This document shows positions 48,652 through 57,402 of a stretch of DNA of 64,000 nucleotides, one piece after another; position 1 is the stretch's first letter, and each line of letters opens with the position of its first letter. The notes below the pieces were generated by a model. That model had not been told where the DNA came from. It worked only from the letters and a program-made list of their open reading frames with translations, and made no database searches. Position numbers and translations under genes: made by a program. This DNA comes from Candidatus Aminicenantota bacterium (GTDB taxonomy: Bacteria > Acidobacteriota > Aminicenantia > Aminicenantales > Aminicenantaceae). The DNA lies in the NCBI GenBank assembly GCA_020348385.1, contig CP070750.1, positions 2,937,179 through 3,001,178 on the forward strand, in the 5' to 3' direction.

Positions 48652-49548
48652 ATGCGAAAACACACACACTTTCAAAGGCTTTTATTCATCGCTCTGATTT
48701 TGCCATTTTTTATTTTTCCTTCCGATATAAAATCCCAGCAGGATTTCGCGATCACGGTCGAGAAAGTTGCCGGAGAGCTCTATTGTTTGAATGTCGGATC
48801 AGTAAATGTTACGGTTTTGAAGGGTAATGATGGGCTGCTCATCGTGGATTCCTCGTATGCAAGGACAGCCAATCCTTTAATGGAAGAAATTGCTAAATTG
48901 AGTCCCCAAAAGATCCAGTATCTGCTCATTACCCACTACCATGGCGATCATACGGGAGGAAATGCGATCATCGGGAAAGATGCCCAGATCGTCAGCCACG
49001 AGAACTGCAAAAAGACTATGGTCGCGAACCTAAAACCTGAAGAGACAGAGGAAGGCATCGGGATTCCCCAAAAGACTTTCACTGCTGACTTGGCCCTTCC
49101 GTTCGAAGATGAGAACGTGAAATTGATTCATTTCGGACCCGCCCACACCTCGGGAGACACAGTCGTCATCTTCGAGAAAGCGAAAGTGATTGTTGCTGGG
49201 GACTTGTTCTTCCATGGGATGCCGCCTTACATCGATGTGAACAACGGTTCGGATACCAAGAACTGGGTGGCCCTCATCGAAATTCTTTGTGAAAAATACC
49301 CTGATTTCAAGGTGATCCCAGGACACGGCAAGGTCACGAACACAGCAGAATATCTGCAATTTGCCAGATATCTAAAGTATTTGAGAAAAGAAGTGGCGTC
49401 TGCTATCGAGGCGGGGAAAACCAGGCAACAAGCCCAGGAGAGCATCGATTTTTCAGGCTTTAGCGCTATCCAGGACCAGGGAGAATTCTTGACGAAAAAG
49501 GAGAATGTGGGCTGGGTTTATGACGAGATGACCCGAAAACAAAAATAA
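48652..49548 (+). CDS. Exported MBL-fold metallo-hydrolase
   Basis: 298 residues from the ATG at 48652 (an upstream ATG at 48583 gives a non-signal extension). Signal peptide to about SDIKSQQ. Zinc site LLITHYHGDHTGGN, then HFGPAHTSGDTVVIF, AGDLFFHGM and VIPGHGKVT; the order is that of subclass B1/B3-related cyclase/hydrolase proteins. Substrate unknown; real beta-lactamase activity is possible but not indicated. It is divergent from the M28-like gene. Confidence 0.85.
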   Translation: MRKHTHFQRLLFIALILPFFIFPSDIKSQQDFAITVEKVAGELYCLNVGSVNVTVLKGNDGLLIVDSSYARTANPLMEEIAKLSPQKIQYLLITHYHGDHTGGNAIIGKDAQIVSHENCKKTMVANLKPEETEEGIGIPQKTFTADLALPFEDENVKLIHFGPAHTSGDTVVIFEKAKVIVAGDLFFHGMPPYIDVNNGSDTKNWVALIEILCEKYPDFKVIPGHGKVTNTAEYLQFARYLKYLRKEVASAIEAGKTRQQAQESIDFSGFSAIQDQGEFLTKKENVGWVYDEMTRKQK

Positions 49549-49556
49549 CGCATAAT

Positions 49557-50048
49557 TTAGTCGAAGTCCTTGCTCCCATCGAGCTGGAGCGATCCGAATC
49601 CCTTTTGTCGACAAGCCTCATAAACGATGATTGCCACGGCATTGGATAGGTTGAGGGACCGGGCATCGGCTTTCATCGGGATCCGGTAGCATCGTTCCCT
49701 ATTTTTTTTCAATAATTCCTCAGGCAATCCGGATGTTTCCTTCCCAAAAATCAAGAATACTTCTCCGGAAAAGTCTATTTTATCGTAGGATTTCGAAGCC
49801 TTTTTTGTGATGAAGTTGAGATTCGCCTTTTTGTTGATATGGAAAAAATCAACCATCGAATCGTAGTAAGCGATCTCCACCATGTGCCAGTAATCCAGTC
49901 CTGCCCGTTTAAGATGTCTATCCCGGATAGAAAAACCCAGTGGTCTGATCAGATGGAGCTTGGCACCCGCTGCGGCACAGGTGCGGGCTATGTTGCCCGT
50001 ATTCTGGGGGATTTTCGGCTGGAAAAGAACAACATTTAAGCTAACCAT
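49557..50048 (-). CDS. trmL: tRNA (cytidine(34)-2'-O)-methyltransferase
   Basis: 163 residues. TrmL methylates the 2'-O of the wobble base in certain leucine tRNAs. SPOUT (trefoil knot) motifs are visible: LFQPKIPQNTGNIARTCAA, LIFGKETSGLPEE and IPMKADARSLNLSNAVAI. Length fits TrmL exactly. The gene ends 8 bases from the MBL gene stop (convergent). Confidence 0.92.
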   Translation of the reverse strand: MVSLNVVLFQPKIPQNTGNIARTCAAAGAKLHLIRPLGFSIRDRHLKRAGLDYWHMVEIAYYDSMVDFFHINKKANLNFITKKASKSYDKIDFSGEVFLIFGKETSGLPEELLKKNRERCYRIPMKADARSLNLSNAVAIIVYEACRQKGFGSLQLDGSKDFD

Positions 50049-50109
50049 AGTCTCGTCCTCATTTTATAGGAAAAGAGGCTACCTAAAAAGGGAAAATTGA
50101 CATCTTATA

Positions 50110-50811
50110 ATGTGGGTGTTAATCTCGTGGCGATCATCATTCAAGCAGATGAAACTTCATTCCAGTAGATTGGCCATTTTTGTCGAATTTCTGATTATTC
50201 TGTTTTTGATCTTTACCTGGTTTATCCACATCATCCCTTTTGCCTCCACAATCTTTGCTCTGGTCTTCATTTTGATCTCCATCTTCGCACGAAGAAGGGG
50301 GTTGAAAGGAATCGGTCTTGTTCGACCAAAAAGTTGGGTACTCACTTTAGTTATAGGATTTGTGGGCGGATTTGGGTGCCAATTCCTGAGCCTTTATGCC
50401 GTCGAACCCCTAATCAGCCGGATCACAGGTTCCCTGCCGGATTTGAGCAACTTTGCTACTATAAAAGGGGACACAAAATTCCTTCTAACCTGGCTCACTA
50501 TCACATGGACAATCGCCGCTTTCGGAGAAGAAATCATCTACCGTGGGTACATGATGAACCGCGTCTCTGATTTTTTCAGAAACAGCAGAATCAGATGGCT
50601 AATCGGCCTGTTCTTCAGCAGTGTCCTTTTTGGAACCATCCATTATTATCAGGGACTTTCTGGGATGCTCTCGACAGGAATAAGTGGGTTATTTTTCGGG
50701 GCTTATTTTCTTGTCAGTGGCCGAAATCTTTGGGCTCCGATACTTGCCCATGGTGTTTCCAATTCCATCGGATTTATCCTGATTTTTCTGGGCCGGTACC
50801 CAGGCGCCTAG
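50110..50811 (+). CDS. CPBP family intramembrane metalloprotease
   Basis: 233 residues, six to seven membrane segments. Conserved CPBP/Abi motifs: EEIIYRGYM (EExxxR), GTIHYYQG and AHGVSNSIG, forming the metal site. Family members cleave or process membrane substrates, for example in prenyl-protein or bacteriocin-immunity contexts. The start is uncertain: an ATG at 50149 is nearly as good, and a TTGACA at 50097 may belong to its promoter. No ribosome site is obvious for either. Confidence 0.82.
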   Translation: MWVLISWRSSFKQMKLHSSRLAIFVEFLIILFLIFTWFIHIIPFASTIFALVFILISIFARRRGLKGIGLVRPKSWVLTLVIGFVGGFGCQFLSLYAVEPLISRITGSLPDLSNFATIKGDTKFLLTWLTITWTIAAFGEEIIYRGYMMNRVSDFFRNSRIRWLIGLFFSSVLFGTIHYYQGLSGMLSTGISGLFFGAYFLVSGRNLWAPILAHGVSNSIGFILIFLGRYPGA

Positions 50812-50832
50812 ATTTTGACACCCGATATGGAT

Positions 50833-51444
50833 CTATTTGTGCTCAAATATGTAGATATCATCTCTCGGAAGGGATTTATCCACTTTGATCAGCGTGTAGC
50901 CGGCCAAACCTGCATTACGTGTGATCTCGTTTGAGCCCTCTGTGCGTCCATATCTTTTCAATTCGATGATGGCAAGCTTTCCCCCGATTTTGAGGGAAGG
51001 TTTGATATTTTTTAAAATCTCCACTGGCTTATCGAGGTGACGATAGGTATTGGTCAGATAGACAACGTCCAGTTCTTCCTTCGGAAATCGGGGATCAGTC
51101 ACTGTTCCTTCTATCACTTCCATGTTGGGGATATTTTCCATTTTTATCCGATCCCTCATGTACTGAAGTGCTGATACGCTGATGTCGTTGGCATAGACTT
51201 TGCCGGATTGGCCGACTCTTTTTGCCACTCTTATCGCCACACGGCCTCCGCCTGCCCCGACCTCGCCGACGGTCATTTCCCGTTTAACACCGATGATATC
51301 CATAATTTTCTCGGTAGGTTGGAACGACTCGAAGCGCTCCTCGTCGATAGATGCCCAATCGTATTCCTGGGCCATAGGAAACAAGGAGACAAGCATCCCT
51401 ATAAAGACAATGAGGACCAGTATTCGGTAAATTATATGATTCAT
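50833..51444 (-). CDS. Class I SAM-dependent methyltransferase with N-terminal signal sequence
   Basis: 203 residues. The SAM-binding motif I is GEVGAGGGRVAIRVA, followed by KVYANDISVSALQYM (motif II region) and ELDVVYLTNTYRHLDKP. The first ~24 residues are a hydrophobic signal or anchor (ILVLIVFIGMLVSLF). A SAM-dependent enzyme outside the cytoplasm would have no cofactor, so it may be anchored facing inward or act as a binding protein. Substrate unknown. Confidence 0.8.
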   Translation of the reverse strand: MNHIIYRILVLIVFIGMLVSLFPMAQEYDWASIDEERFESFQPTEKIMDIIGVKREMTVGEVGAGGGRVAIRVAKRVGQSGKVYANDISVSALQYMRDRIKMENIPNMEVIEGTVTDPRFPKEELDVVYLTNTYRHLDKPVEILKNIKPSLKIGGKLAIIELKRYGRTEGSNEITRNAGLAGYTLIKVDKSLPRDDIYIFEHK

Positions 51445-51559
51445 GGTGAAACCTCATCCTTATTATCTTCCAAAATTCCCGGAATTCCAAGGGCAAATAA
51501 GGTACTGCTGCTGTTTTCCATGGGCCTGATTTCTTACGATTTTTTCAGAAATCATTCAG

Positions 51560-51588
51560 TTGAACTTGGGATTCTTATCCGAAATAAT
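51560..51588 (+). promoter_or_regulatory. Candidate promoter of the LolA-like gene
   Basis: TTGAAC (51560-51565), a 17-base spacer and AATAAT (51583-51588), followed by AAAGGAG before the ATG at 51618. Confidence 0.4.
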
Positions 51589-51617
51589 GAAACCGTGACA
51601 TAATAAAGGAGCTTAAA

Positions 51618-52397
51618 ATGAAAATCAGATTCAACATAGGTATGTTGCTGGTGATTTTGCTTGTTTGCGGCGCTATTTCAAGATTCTTCGATTCTGAGCA
51701 TGCTGTTCTCCGAACGAAACACAACTATTATAAGGAATCACATACTCTGGAGCAGATTCTGGAAAGGTACGTCGAAGCTATCGGGGGGAAGGAGGCCGTT
51801 GAAAAATTGACGACGAGGGTGTGCAAAGGACAATTTATCGATGACAGACCGTATGCCGGACCGAAACAAGTCATCCCTTTTGAAACATTTTCAAAGATCC
51901 CCGATAAATCCCTTTTTATCATGAAACACCCTGATAATACGGAAAGGGACGGATTTGATGGGAAAATCAGATGGCGCCAAGATAACAATGGTCTTGTTCG
52001 AAGAGAGAATCAAGAGAGATCGCAGATGGATTTTTTCCTCGATCCGCAGAATGCCTTGCGTATCCAGGAATATTTTCCAGGGATGGAAGTGATGGGAAAG
52101 GTGAAATTGCGAGGTCACTCCGTGTATGTAGTCGAAAACAACCGAAAAAGTCCCCATTACACGCTTTATTTCGATGTGGAAACTGGACAATTGATCCAGA
52201 TAGGTTATTACGAGCTTCATGAATATCAGGATGTGGATGGGATTAAGTTTCCTTTTCGTTTGGAATTAAGCCGTAAAGGCGGATCCAACACCTATGTCTT
52301 CGAGGATGTCCGACATAACGTGACAATCGAAGATGAGCGCTTTATCATGCCAGGAAAGGGGAAAGGGGCTATGGATTTGTTCGGCAGCATGAGATAA
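51618..52397 (+). CDS. Exported LolA-like lipocarrier-fold protein
   Basis: 259 residues with a signal sequence (about 1-22). TLEQILERYVEAIGGKEAVEKL followed by beta strands (DGFDGKIRWRQDN, LRGHSVYVVENN, YTLYFDVETGQLIQIGYYELHEYQDVDGIKFPF) matches LolA/LolB-like proteins common in Acidobacteria. It probably binds a lipid or other hydrophobic ligand in the periplasm. The two-component genes start 32 bases downstream and could share its transcript. Confidence 0.75.
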   Translation: MKIRFNIGMLLVILLVCGAISRFFDSEHAVLRTKHNYYKESHTLEQILERYVEAIGGKEAVEKLTTRVCKGQFIDDRPYAGPKQVIPFETFSKIPDKSLFIMKHPDNTERDGFDGKIRWRQDNNGLVRRENQERSQMDFFLDPQNALRIQEYFPGMEVMGKVKLRGHSVYVVENNRKSPHYTLYFDVETGQLIQIGYYELHEYQDVDGIKFPFRLELSRKGGSNTYVFEDVRHNVTIEDERFIMPGKGKGAMDLFGSMR

Positions 52398-52428
52398 TAT
52401 ACCGGATATCTATTCGCATGATAAAACG

Positions 52429-53112
52429 ATGCATGTATTGGTGATCGAAGACGAACCAAAAGTTGCCCAGGCGTTAATGCAGGGTTTGGAGTCGGAAAAC
52501 TACCAGGTAAGCTTGTCCGTAACAGGGGAGGAGGGGTATTTCCTAGCCACGACTCAAGCCTTCGATCTCATCATTCTTGACTTGATGCTTCCAGGGAGGG
52601 ATGGTTTGGATATTCTGACAGCCCTGCGCCAACAGGAATGCCAAACGCCGGTTCTGGTCCTCACGGCCAAGGATGCCATCGAAGATCGCGTTATCGGATT
52701 GGACACAGGGGCTGATGACTACCTGGTCAAACCCTTTGCGTTCCCTGAACTTTTGGCGCGGATTCGTGCCTTGACCCGGCGCGGAAGGCCTGAACAAGCC
52801 CTGAGGCTCAAAATCGCTGACCTCGAAATGGATTGCGTTACGCGAAAAGTGGCACGAAAAGGCCAAGATATCGAGCTAACAGCTAAAGAATTCCAGTTGC
52901 TTGAATATTTGCTCAGACACCAGGGCCACGTCGTCTCCCGCGAGATGCTGGGTCGCGATGTCTGGGAGGCCGTGGACCGCGCTACCCCCTTGGATAATGT
53001 GATCGACGTGCATATTGCCCGGTTGCGCCAAAAAGTGGATGCGCCGTTTAAGAAAAAACTTTTAAAAACCATCCGGGGCATGGGTTTTGTGCTGAAAGAA
53101 GGCGAAGTATGA
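52429..53112 (+). CDS. OmpR/PhoB-family response regulator
   Basis: 227 residues: receiver domain (1-118) with acidic pocket VIEDEP, phospho-acceptor Asp51 in IILDLMLPG and Lys in VLTAKDAIED/LVKPF, then a winged-helix DNA-binding domain (130-225, ELTAKEFQLLEYLLRHQGHVVSREML...LRQKVDAPFKKKLLKTIRGMGF). It overlaps the kinase gene by 4 bases. Pattern is that of the CusR/CopR-like branch. Confidence 0.92.
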   Translation: MHVLVIEDEPKVAQALMQGLESENYQVSLSVTGEEGYFLATTQAFDLIILDLMLPGRDGLDILTALRQQECQTPVLVLTAKDAIEDRVIGLDTGADDYLVKPFAFPELLARIRALTRRGRPEQALRLKIADLEMDCVTRKVARKGQDIELTAKEFQLLEYLLRHQGHVVSREMLGRDVWEAVDRATPLDNVIDVHIARLRQKVDAPFKKKLLKTIRGMGFVLKEGEV

Positions 53113-54461
53113 TTTTTCGAAATCCCAGCATCCGTTTGCGCCTCATCCTCTGGAATGCTTTTGTCGTGCTTCTTATCTTGAGTGTTGTTTTCCTAGGGAT
53201 TTATTCTTTTATGCAAAACAGATTGGAATCCCTGATGCAGAGCAAGGTGGACTCGGGTTACAGAACGATCGAAGACGTTATCCGAAATTCAGGTGGAGAT
53301 ATTTGTGACCTTTACCACCTCGGACAGGGGATTATGTTCCAGGTCACTACAGAAGGAAAACCAGTGTACCAAACCGAAGCGTGGACAGATGCCCTATGGA
53401 CATCGTCATTATCGGAAGCACAGATGAATCCTTATGGATCTTTACGAGCCGATGAAACCCAGTTTTTCAGACTGAAAAGGGGATCGGTTCCTGAATACAA
53501 CTTTGAGATAATTTTTGCCTTTGAAGCTAGCGACAGCCTGAAGAACATCAAAAGCTTGGTCCTTATCTTGGTCGTTGGGATTCCTGCTGCTCTTCTGCTG
53601 GCCCTAATAGGGGGTTACTTTTTGGCCGGGCGGGCCCTTTCTCCTGTGCAAGCCATCACCCGTAAAGCTCAAGATATCACGGCCGAAAACCTATCGGAAC
53701 GCCTGCCGGTCAGAAATCCCCATGACGAGATCGGCCATCTGGCTGCGGTTTTTAACGACACACTCGGCCGTCTCGAAAGCTCATTCGAACAGCTGCGGCG
53801 GTTTACGGCCGATGCCTCCCATGAGCTGCGCACGCCGCTGACATCCATTCGGAGCGTGGGGGAGGTGGCTTTGAAAAAATCAGGGGATATCGCTTCCTGT
53901 CAGGAAGCGATCGGCAGCATGCTGGAGGAGACCGACCGATTGACACACCTGGTGGACAATCTGTTGATCCTGGCCAGGGGCGATGCCGGAAAGGCAAAAC
54001 TCACTCCGACATCAATAAACATCAGCGCCGAAATGGGTGAAATCGTCGAGGAATTGCGCATTCTGGCAGAAGAAAAGAATCAGACGCTTTCGACATCGAT
54101 CGAGAAGATCATGGAAGTCAAGGTCGACAAAGAAACTCTCCGCCTTGCCGTATCCAACATCCTCCACAATGCCATCCTATACACCCAGGAAGGGGGCAGG
54201 ATTGAAGTCCATACAGCAAAAGCTGAAAATGGCGAAGTCATCATCGATATCATCGACAACGGACCGGGTATTCCCGAAGCCAAACGCGCCAAAGTATTCG
54301 AGCGTTTTTACCGAGTCGATAAGGCTCGTTCACGAAAAGAAGGGGGCGCTGGGCTCGGATTAGCCATTGCTCGTTGGGCTGTCGAAGTCAATGGAGGTTC
54401 CATTGCATTCCGCGATAATAAAAAGCCGGGAACCCACTGCCGAATCATTCTTCCTTCATGA
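53109..54461 (+). CDS. Membrane sensor histidine kinase with HAMP domain
   Basis: 450 residues: TM1 (about 13-35), a periplasmic sensor loop (36-147), TM2 (148-172), HAMP (173-226), HisKA with His238 in ASHELRTPL, and an ATPase domain with NILHNAILYT, DNGPGIPEAKR and GGAGLGLAIA. It phosphorylates the regulator encoded just upstream. The sensor loop has no recognised domain, so the signal is unknown; the CusS-like architecture suggests metal or envelope stress. Confidence 0.92.
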   Translation: MIFRNPSIRLRLILWNAFVVLLILSVVFLGIYSFMQNRLESLMQSKVDSGYRTIEDVIRNSGGDICDLYHLGQGIMFQVTTEGKPVYQTEAWTDALWTSSLSEAQMNPYGSLRADETQFFRLKRGSVPEYNFEIIFAFEASDSLKNIKSLVLILVVGIPAALLLALIGGYFLAGRALSPVQAITRKAQDITAENLSERLPVRNPHDEIGHLAAVFNDTLGRLESSFEQLRRFTADASHELRTPLTSIRSVGEVALKKSGDIASCQEAIGSMLEETDRLTHLVDNLLILARGDAGKAKLTPTSINISAEMGEIVEELRILAEEKNQTLSTSIEKIMEVKVDKETLRLAVSNILHNAILYTQEGGRIEVHTAKAENGEVIIDIIDNGPGIPEAKRAKVFERFYRVDKARSRKEGGAGLGLAIARWAVEVNGGSIAFRDNKKPGTHCRIILPS

Positions 54462-54513
54462 TTCCGAACTTTTAACGGGTCGAACAGCTCAAAATATATA
54501 AGGAACTATTGTG

Positions 54514-55629
54514 ATGACTTCAAAAGAACGATTGCTGACAGCTCTGAATAAAGAAAAACCAGATCGACTCCCTGTCACCGTTCATCAGTGGCAGGCTTAT
54601 CATTTGGATAAATACATGGGTCGCATCAGTGATCTTGAAGCATGCAAGAAAATTGGCTTTGACGCCCAGATACAATATTTTGAAGATATGGCGCAGTTTT
54701 GGGTTACCAATGCTGACTTAGAAAAGTTTAACACAAAATTTTGGAGGGACATTCCAAAGATGGTCAGTACCGTTCCTGAAAGTCGAGAAGTGCACCACAC
54801 TGTTGAAACACCGGAGGGGAATCTTACATATAAAACTGCGGGTGATAGAACAACGACATGGATCACCGAATACCTGATCAAGCATGATGAAGATATCGAA
54901 CTCATAAAAAAGTATATGCCGGTTCCCAAATTGAGCTTACAGCCGGTGGCCGAAAAATATGATGAGGTCGGTGATGATGGCATTCTCCGCGGTTTTGTTT
55001 GGGGTGATCAAGCTGGTTGCTGGCAGCATGCGGCTTGCTTGTATGATGTAAGTGAATTGATCCTTTCAACTTATGATAAACCCGGTTGGGTGCATGAGCT
55101 GCTGCAAATTCTTCTCGATAAAAAAATGAAGTTTATTGAATCCATGAAAGGCGCTAAATTTGACCTCATTGAGACCGGTGGCGGGGCTGCATCTTCCACT
55201 CTTGTTTCGCCGGATTTACATCAAGAGTTCTGTCTCCCGTATGATAAACAAATGCACGCGGCTCTTCACGATTTGGGATTTGCAATCACTTATCACACCT
55301 GCGGAGGAACACGGGGAATTGAGGAAATGATAGTCGAAAATGGCTGTGATGCTTCTGAAACCCTTGCTCCGCCGAGTGTTGGAGGGAATTCCGAACCCTG
55401 GGAGTTTGCTGAAATCGTTAACAATCGAATCGCCATGATAGGCGGTGTTGACCAGTTCAATGTCGTAACCGATGGGGATCAGGAATTGATCCGTTCAACC
55501 GTTCATAAACTTTTCAAGACAGTGGGGAAGAAAGGCGGATATATCTGTTCGTTGTCCGATCATTTTTTTGAAACGCCGGTTGAAAAATTACACTGGTATG
55601 CAGATGCAGCCCATGAGTGTCTGTATTGA
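54514..55629 (+). CDS. Uroporphyrinogen decarboxylase-family protein (MtaA/CmuA-type methyltransferase)
   Basis: 371 residues from the ATG at 54514 (GTG at 54511 is adjacent; AAGGA upstream). The chain begins TSKERLLTALNKEKPDRLPV, typical of the UroD superfamily methyltransferases. A zinc-binding His-x-Cys (ITYHTCGG) and a later Cys (GGYICSLSDHFF) match the corrinoid:coenzyme M methyltransferase pattern rather than true HemE. It probably transfers methyl groups to or from a corrinoid protein, none of which is encoded in the window; the nearby MttB remnant at 29464 shows methylamine-type genes once existed here. Confidence 0.8.
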   Translation: MTSKERLLTALNKEKPDRLPVTVHQWQAYHLDKYMGRISDLEACKKIGFDAQIQYFEDMAQFWVTNADLEKFNTKFWRDIPKMVSTVPESREVHHTVETPEGNLTYKTAGDRTTTWITEYLIKHDEDIELIKKYMPVPKLSLQPVAEKYDEVGDDGILRGFVWGDQAGCWQHAACLYDVSELILSTYDKPGWVHELLQILLDKKMKFIESMKGAKFDLIETGGGAASSTLVSPDLHQEFCLPYDKQMHAALHDLGFAITYHTCGGTRGIEEMIVENGCDASETLAPPSVGGNSEPWEFAEIVNNRIAMIGGVDQFNVVTDGDQELIRSTVHKLFKTVGKKGGYICSLSDHFFETPVEKLHWYADAAHECLY

Positions 55630-55691
55630 AAATAAAAAAATTCCTATAGATTCAATCATTAGAAATCTATAAATGGGGTAGGTTAATGGAG

Positions 55692-55721
55692 TTGGGTTTC
55701 TGACTCTAAGGGTTGTATAAT
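55692..55721 (+). promoter_or_regulatory. Promoter of the sulfatase gene
   Basis: TTGGGT (55692-55697), an 18-base spacer and a perfect TATAAT (55716-55721). Between it and the ATG, ACGGT and ACCGT can form a small hairpin just before the ribosome site GGAGG. Confidence 0.45.
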
Positions 55722-55778
55722 GAATAAAAGCAGACATAATAATCGGACGGTGCAGCAGAACCGTGAAGTGGAGGCACC

Positions 55779-57182
55779 ATGAGGCATTCGCGACGTGAAT
55801 TCATAAAACAACTGGGATGGGGAACAGCCGCATTGGCGACGACTCGCTACTGGGGCTGCAGAGGAAAGTCCCCAGGCCCTTCAAAACCCAACATCATTGT
55901 TATCTTCGCTGACGATCTTGGTTATGGAGATTTGGGCGTTTTCGGGAATCCTACCATTCACACTCCCCAATTGGACCGTATGGCCTCCGAGGGGCAGAAA
56001 TGGACAAGTTTCTACTCCGCATGTTCTGTCTGTACACCCTCCCGCGCAGCGCTGCTCACGGGACGCCTTCCCATTCGGAGCGGCATGTGCAGCGACATCA
56101 ACCGGGTGCTATTCCCCAACTCCACTGGCGGGCTCCCGGATTCGGAGATCACCCTGGCCGAAGCCCTTAAAACCATGGGATACGTCACAACCTGTGTAGG
56201 TAAATGGCACCTAGGCCATCTCCCGCCCTATCTCCCCACCCGGCACGGATTCGATTCCTATTTCGGGATTCCCTACAGCAACGATATGGATAGCAGAGGG
56301 ATCAAGGGGGCTTTTGCCGATCCTAAAAGCGAATACTGGAATGTTCCCTTGATGAGGGACGAGGACATCATCGAGCGACCCGCGAGGCAGGAAACCCTCA
56401 CGCGGCGGTACACTGAGGAAGTGCTAAAATTTATCAATTCCCAGAAGGACAAGCCTTTTTTCTTGTACCTGGCCCACACCTTTCCGCACGTTCCCCTTTT
56501 CAGATCGGAAGAATTTTCCGGCCGAAGCCTCCGCGGACTCTTTGGCGATGTCATCGAGGAGATTGATTGGAGCACAGGCCGGATACTCGATACTCTGCGG
56601 GATCTGGGTCTTGACCGCCGCACCCTTGTCGTATTCACCTCAGATAACGGGCCCTGGCTGAGCTATCGTCAGCAGGGGGGATCCGCAGGGGGACTTCGAG
56701 GTGGAAAGGGCTCTACATTCGAAGGGGGTATGCGCGAACCCACCCTGTTCTGGTGGCCGGGGCAAGTCTCGCCCGGCCTAGAAATGAGTTTGGGTTCCAC
56801 CCTGGATATATTCCCCACCGCTTGTTGCCTAGCTGGAGTGGATGTTCCCTCGGACAGGACCATGGACGGATTCGATCTTGGGCCGGCGCTTTTTGGAGAA
56901 AATCCCAGTCCGAGAGATATTATGTTTTTTTATAGAGGCACCCGTATCTTCGCAGTTCGCAAGGGGCCCTACAAGGCCCATTTCATCACAAGGTCCGGAT
57001 ATGGACCCGACAAGGAAGTTTCTCACGACCCGCCTCTGGTTTATCATCTGAATCATGATCCTGCTGAAAAATACAACATCGCGGAGCAACACACCGAGAT
57101 AATCGAAGATATCCGCCTGGAAGTGGAACGGCATCGCCAATCTCTCATTCCAGTGAAGAATCAGCTGGATGAGAGAATCTAG
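55779..57182 (+). CDS. Tat-exported sulfatase (type I, formylglycine)
   Basis: 467 residues. The N-terminus SRREFIKQLGWGTAAL is a twin-arginine signal, so the enzyme is folded before export. Sulfatase motifs: metal site VIFADDLGYGD (Asp45, Asp46), the formylglycine Cys85 in CTPSRAALLTG (CxPSR type) and VGKWHLGH, then FTSDNGPW. A maturation enzyme is needed; none is encoded in the window. It would desulfate polysaccharides or aryl sulfates, in keeping with the exported glycosidases. GGAGG lies 5 bases before the ATG. Confidence 0.92.
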   Translation: MRHSRREFIKQLGWGTAALATTRYWGCRGKSPGPSKPNIIVIFADDLGYGDLGVFGNPTIHTPQLDRMASEGQKWTSFYSACSVCTPSRAALLTGRLPIRSGMCSDINRVLFPNSTGGLPDSEITLAEALKTMGYVTTCVGKWHLGHLPPYLPTRHGFDSYFGIPYSNDMDSRGIKGAFADPKSEYWNVPLMRDEDIIERPARQETLTRRYTEEVLKFINSQKDKPFFLYLAHTFPHVPLFRSEEFSGRSLRGLFGDVIEEIDWSTGRILDTLRDLGLDRRTLVVFTSDNGPWLSYRQQGGSAGGLRGGKGSTFEGGMREPTLFWWPGQVSPGLEMSLGSTLDIFPTACCLAGVDVPSDRTMDGFDLGPALFGENPSPRDIMFFYRGTRIFAVRKGPYKAHFITRSGYGPDKEVSHDPPLVYHLNHDPAEKYNIAEQHTEIIEDIRLEVERHRQSLIPVKNQLDERI

Positions 57183-57402
57183 GAGATTTCCGGCCGGCAA
57201 ATTCAAGCATCTATGATGCATGTTGTTGATAATGCAAAAAATCGTTCTTTGAGTCGGTTTAAGAGACCACGAGTTTCAAGACCAGTTTCATTATGGAGCG
57301 TTTAAGGAACTCTCCCTATGAAGCTTTGAGGAGTACGTTAGAATAATTGAGATAATTACGGAAAATCATTTGAACTCAGAATGGGAAGTAGATGAGGAAT
57401 TT

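Noticed and set aside
55630..55680. ATAGATT/AATCTAT hairpin after the UroD-like gene
   Set aside because: AT-rich stem without a following U-run; not a convincing terminator.
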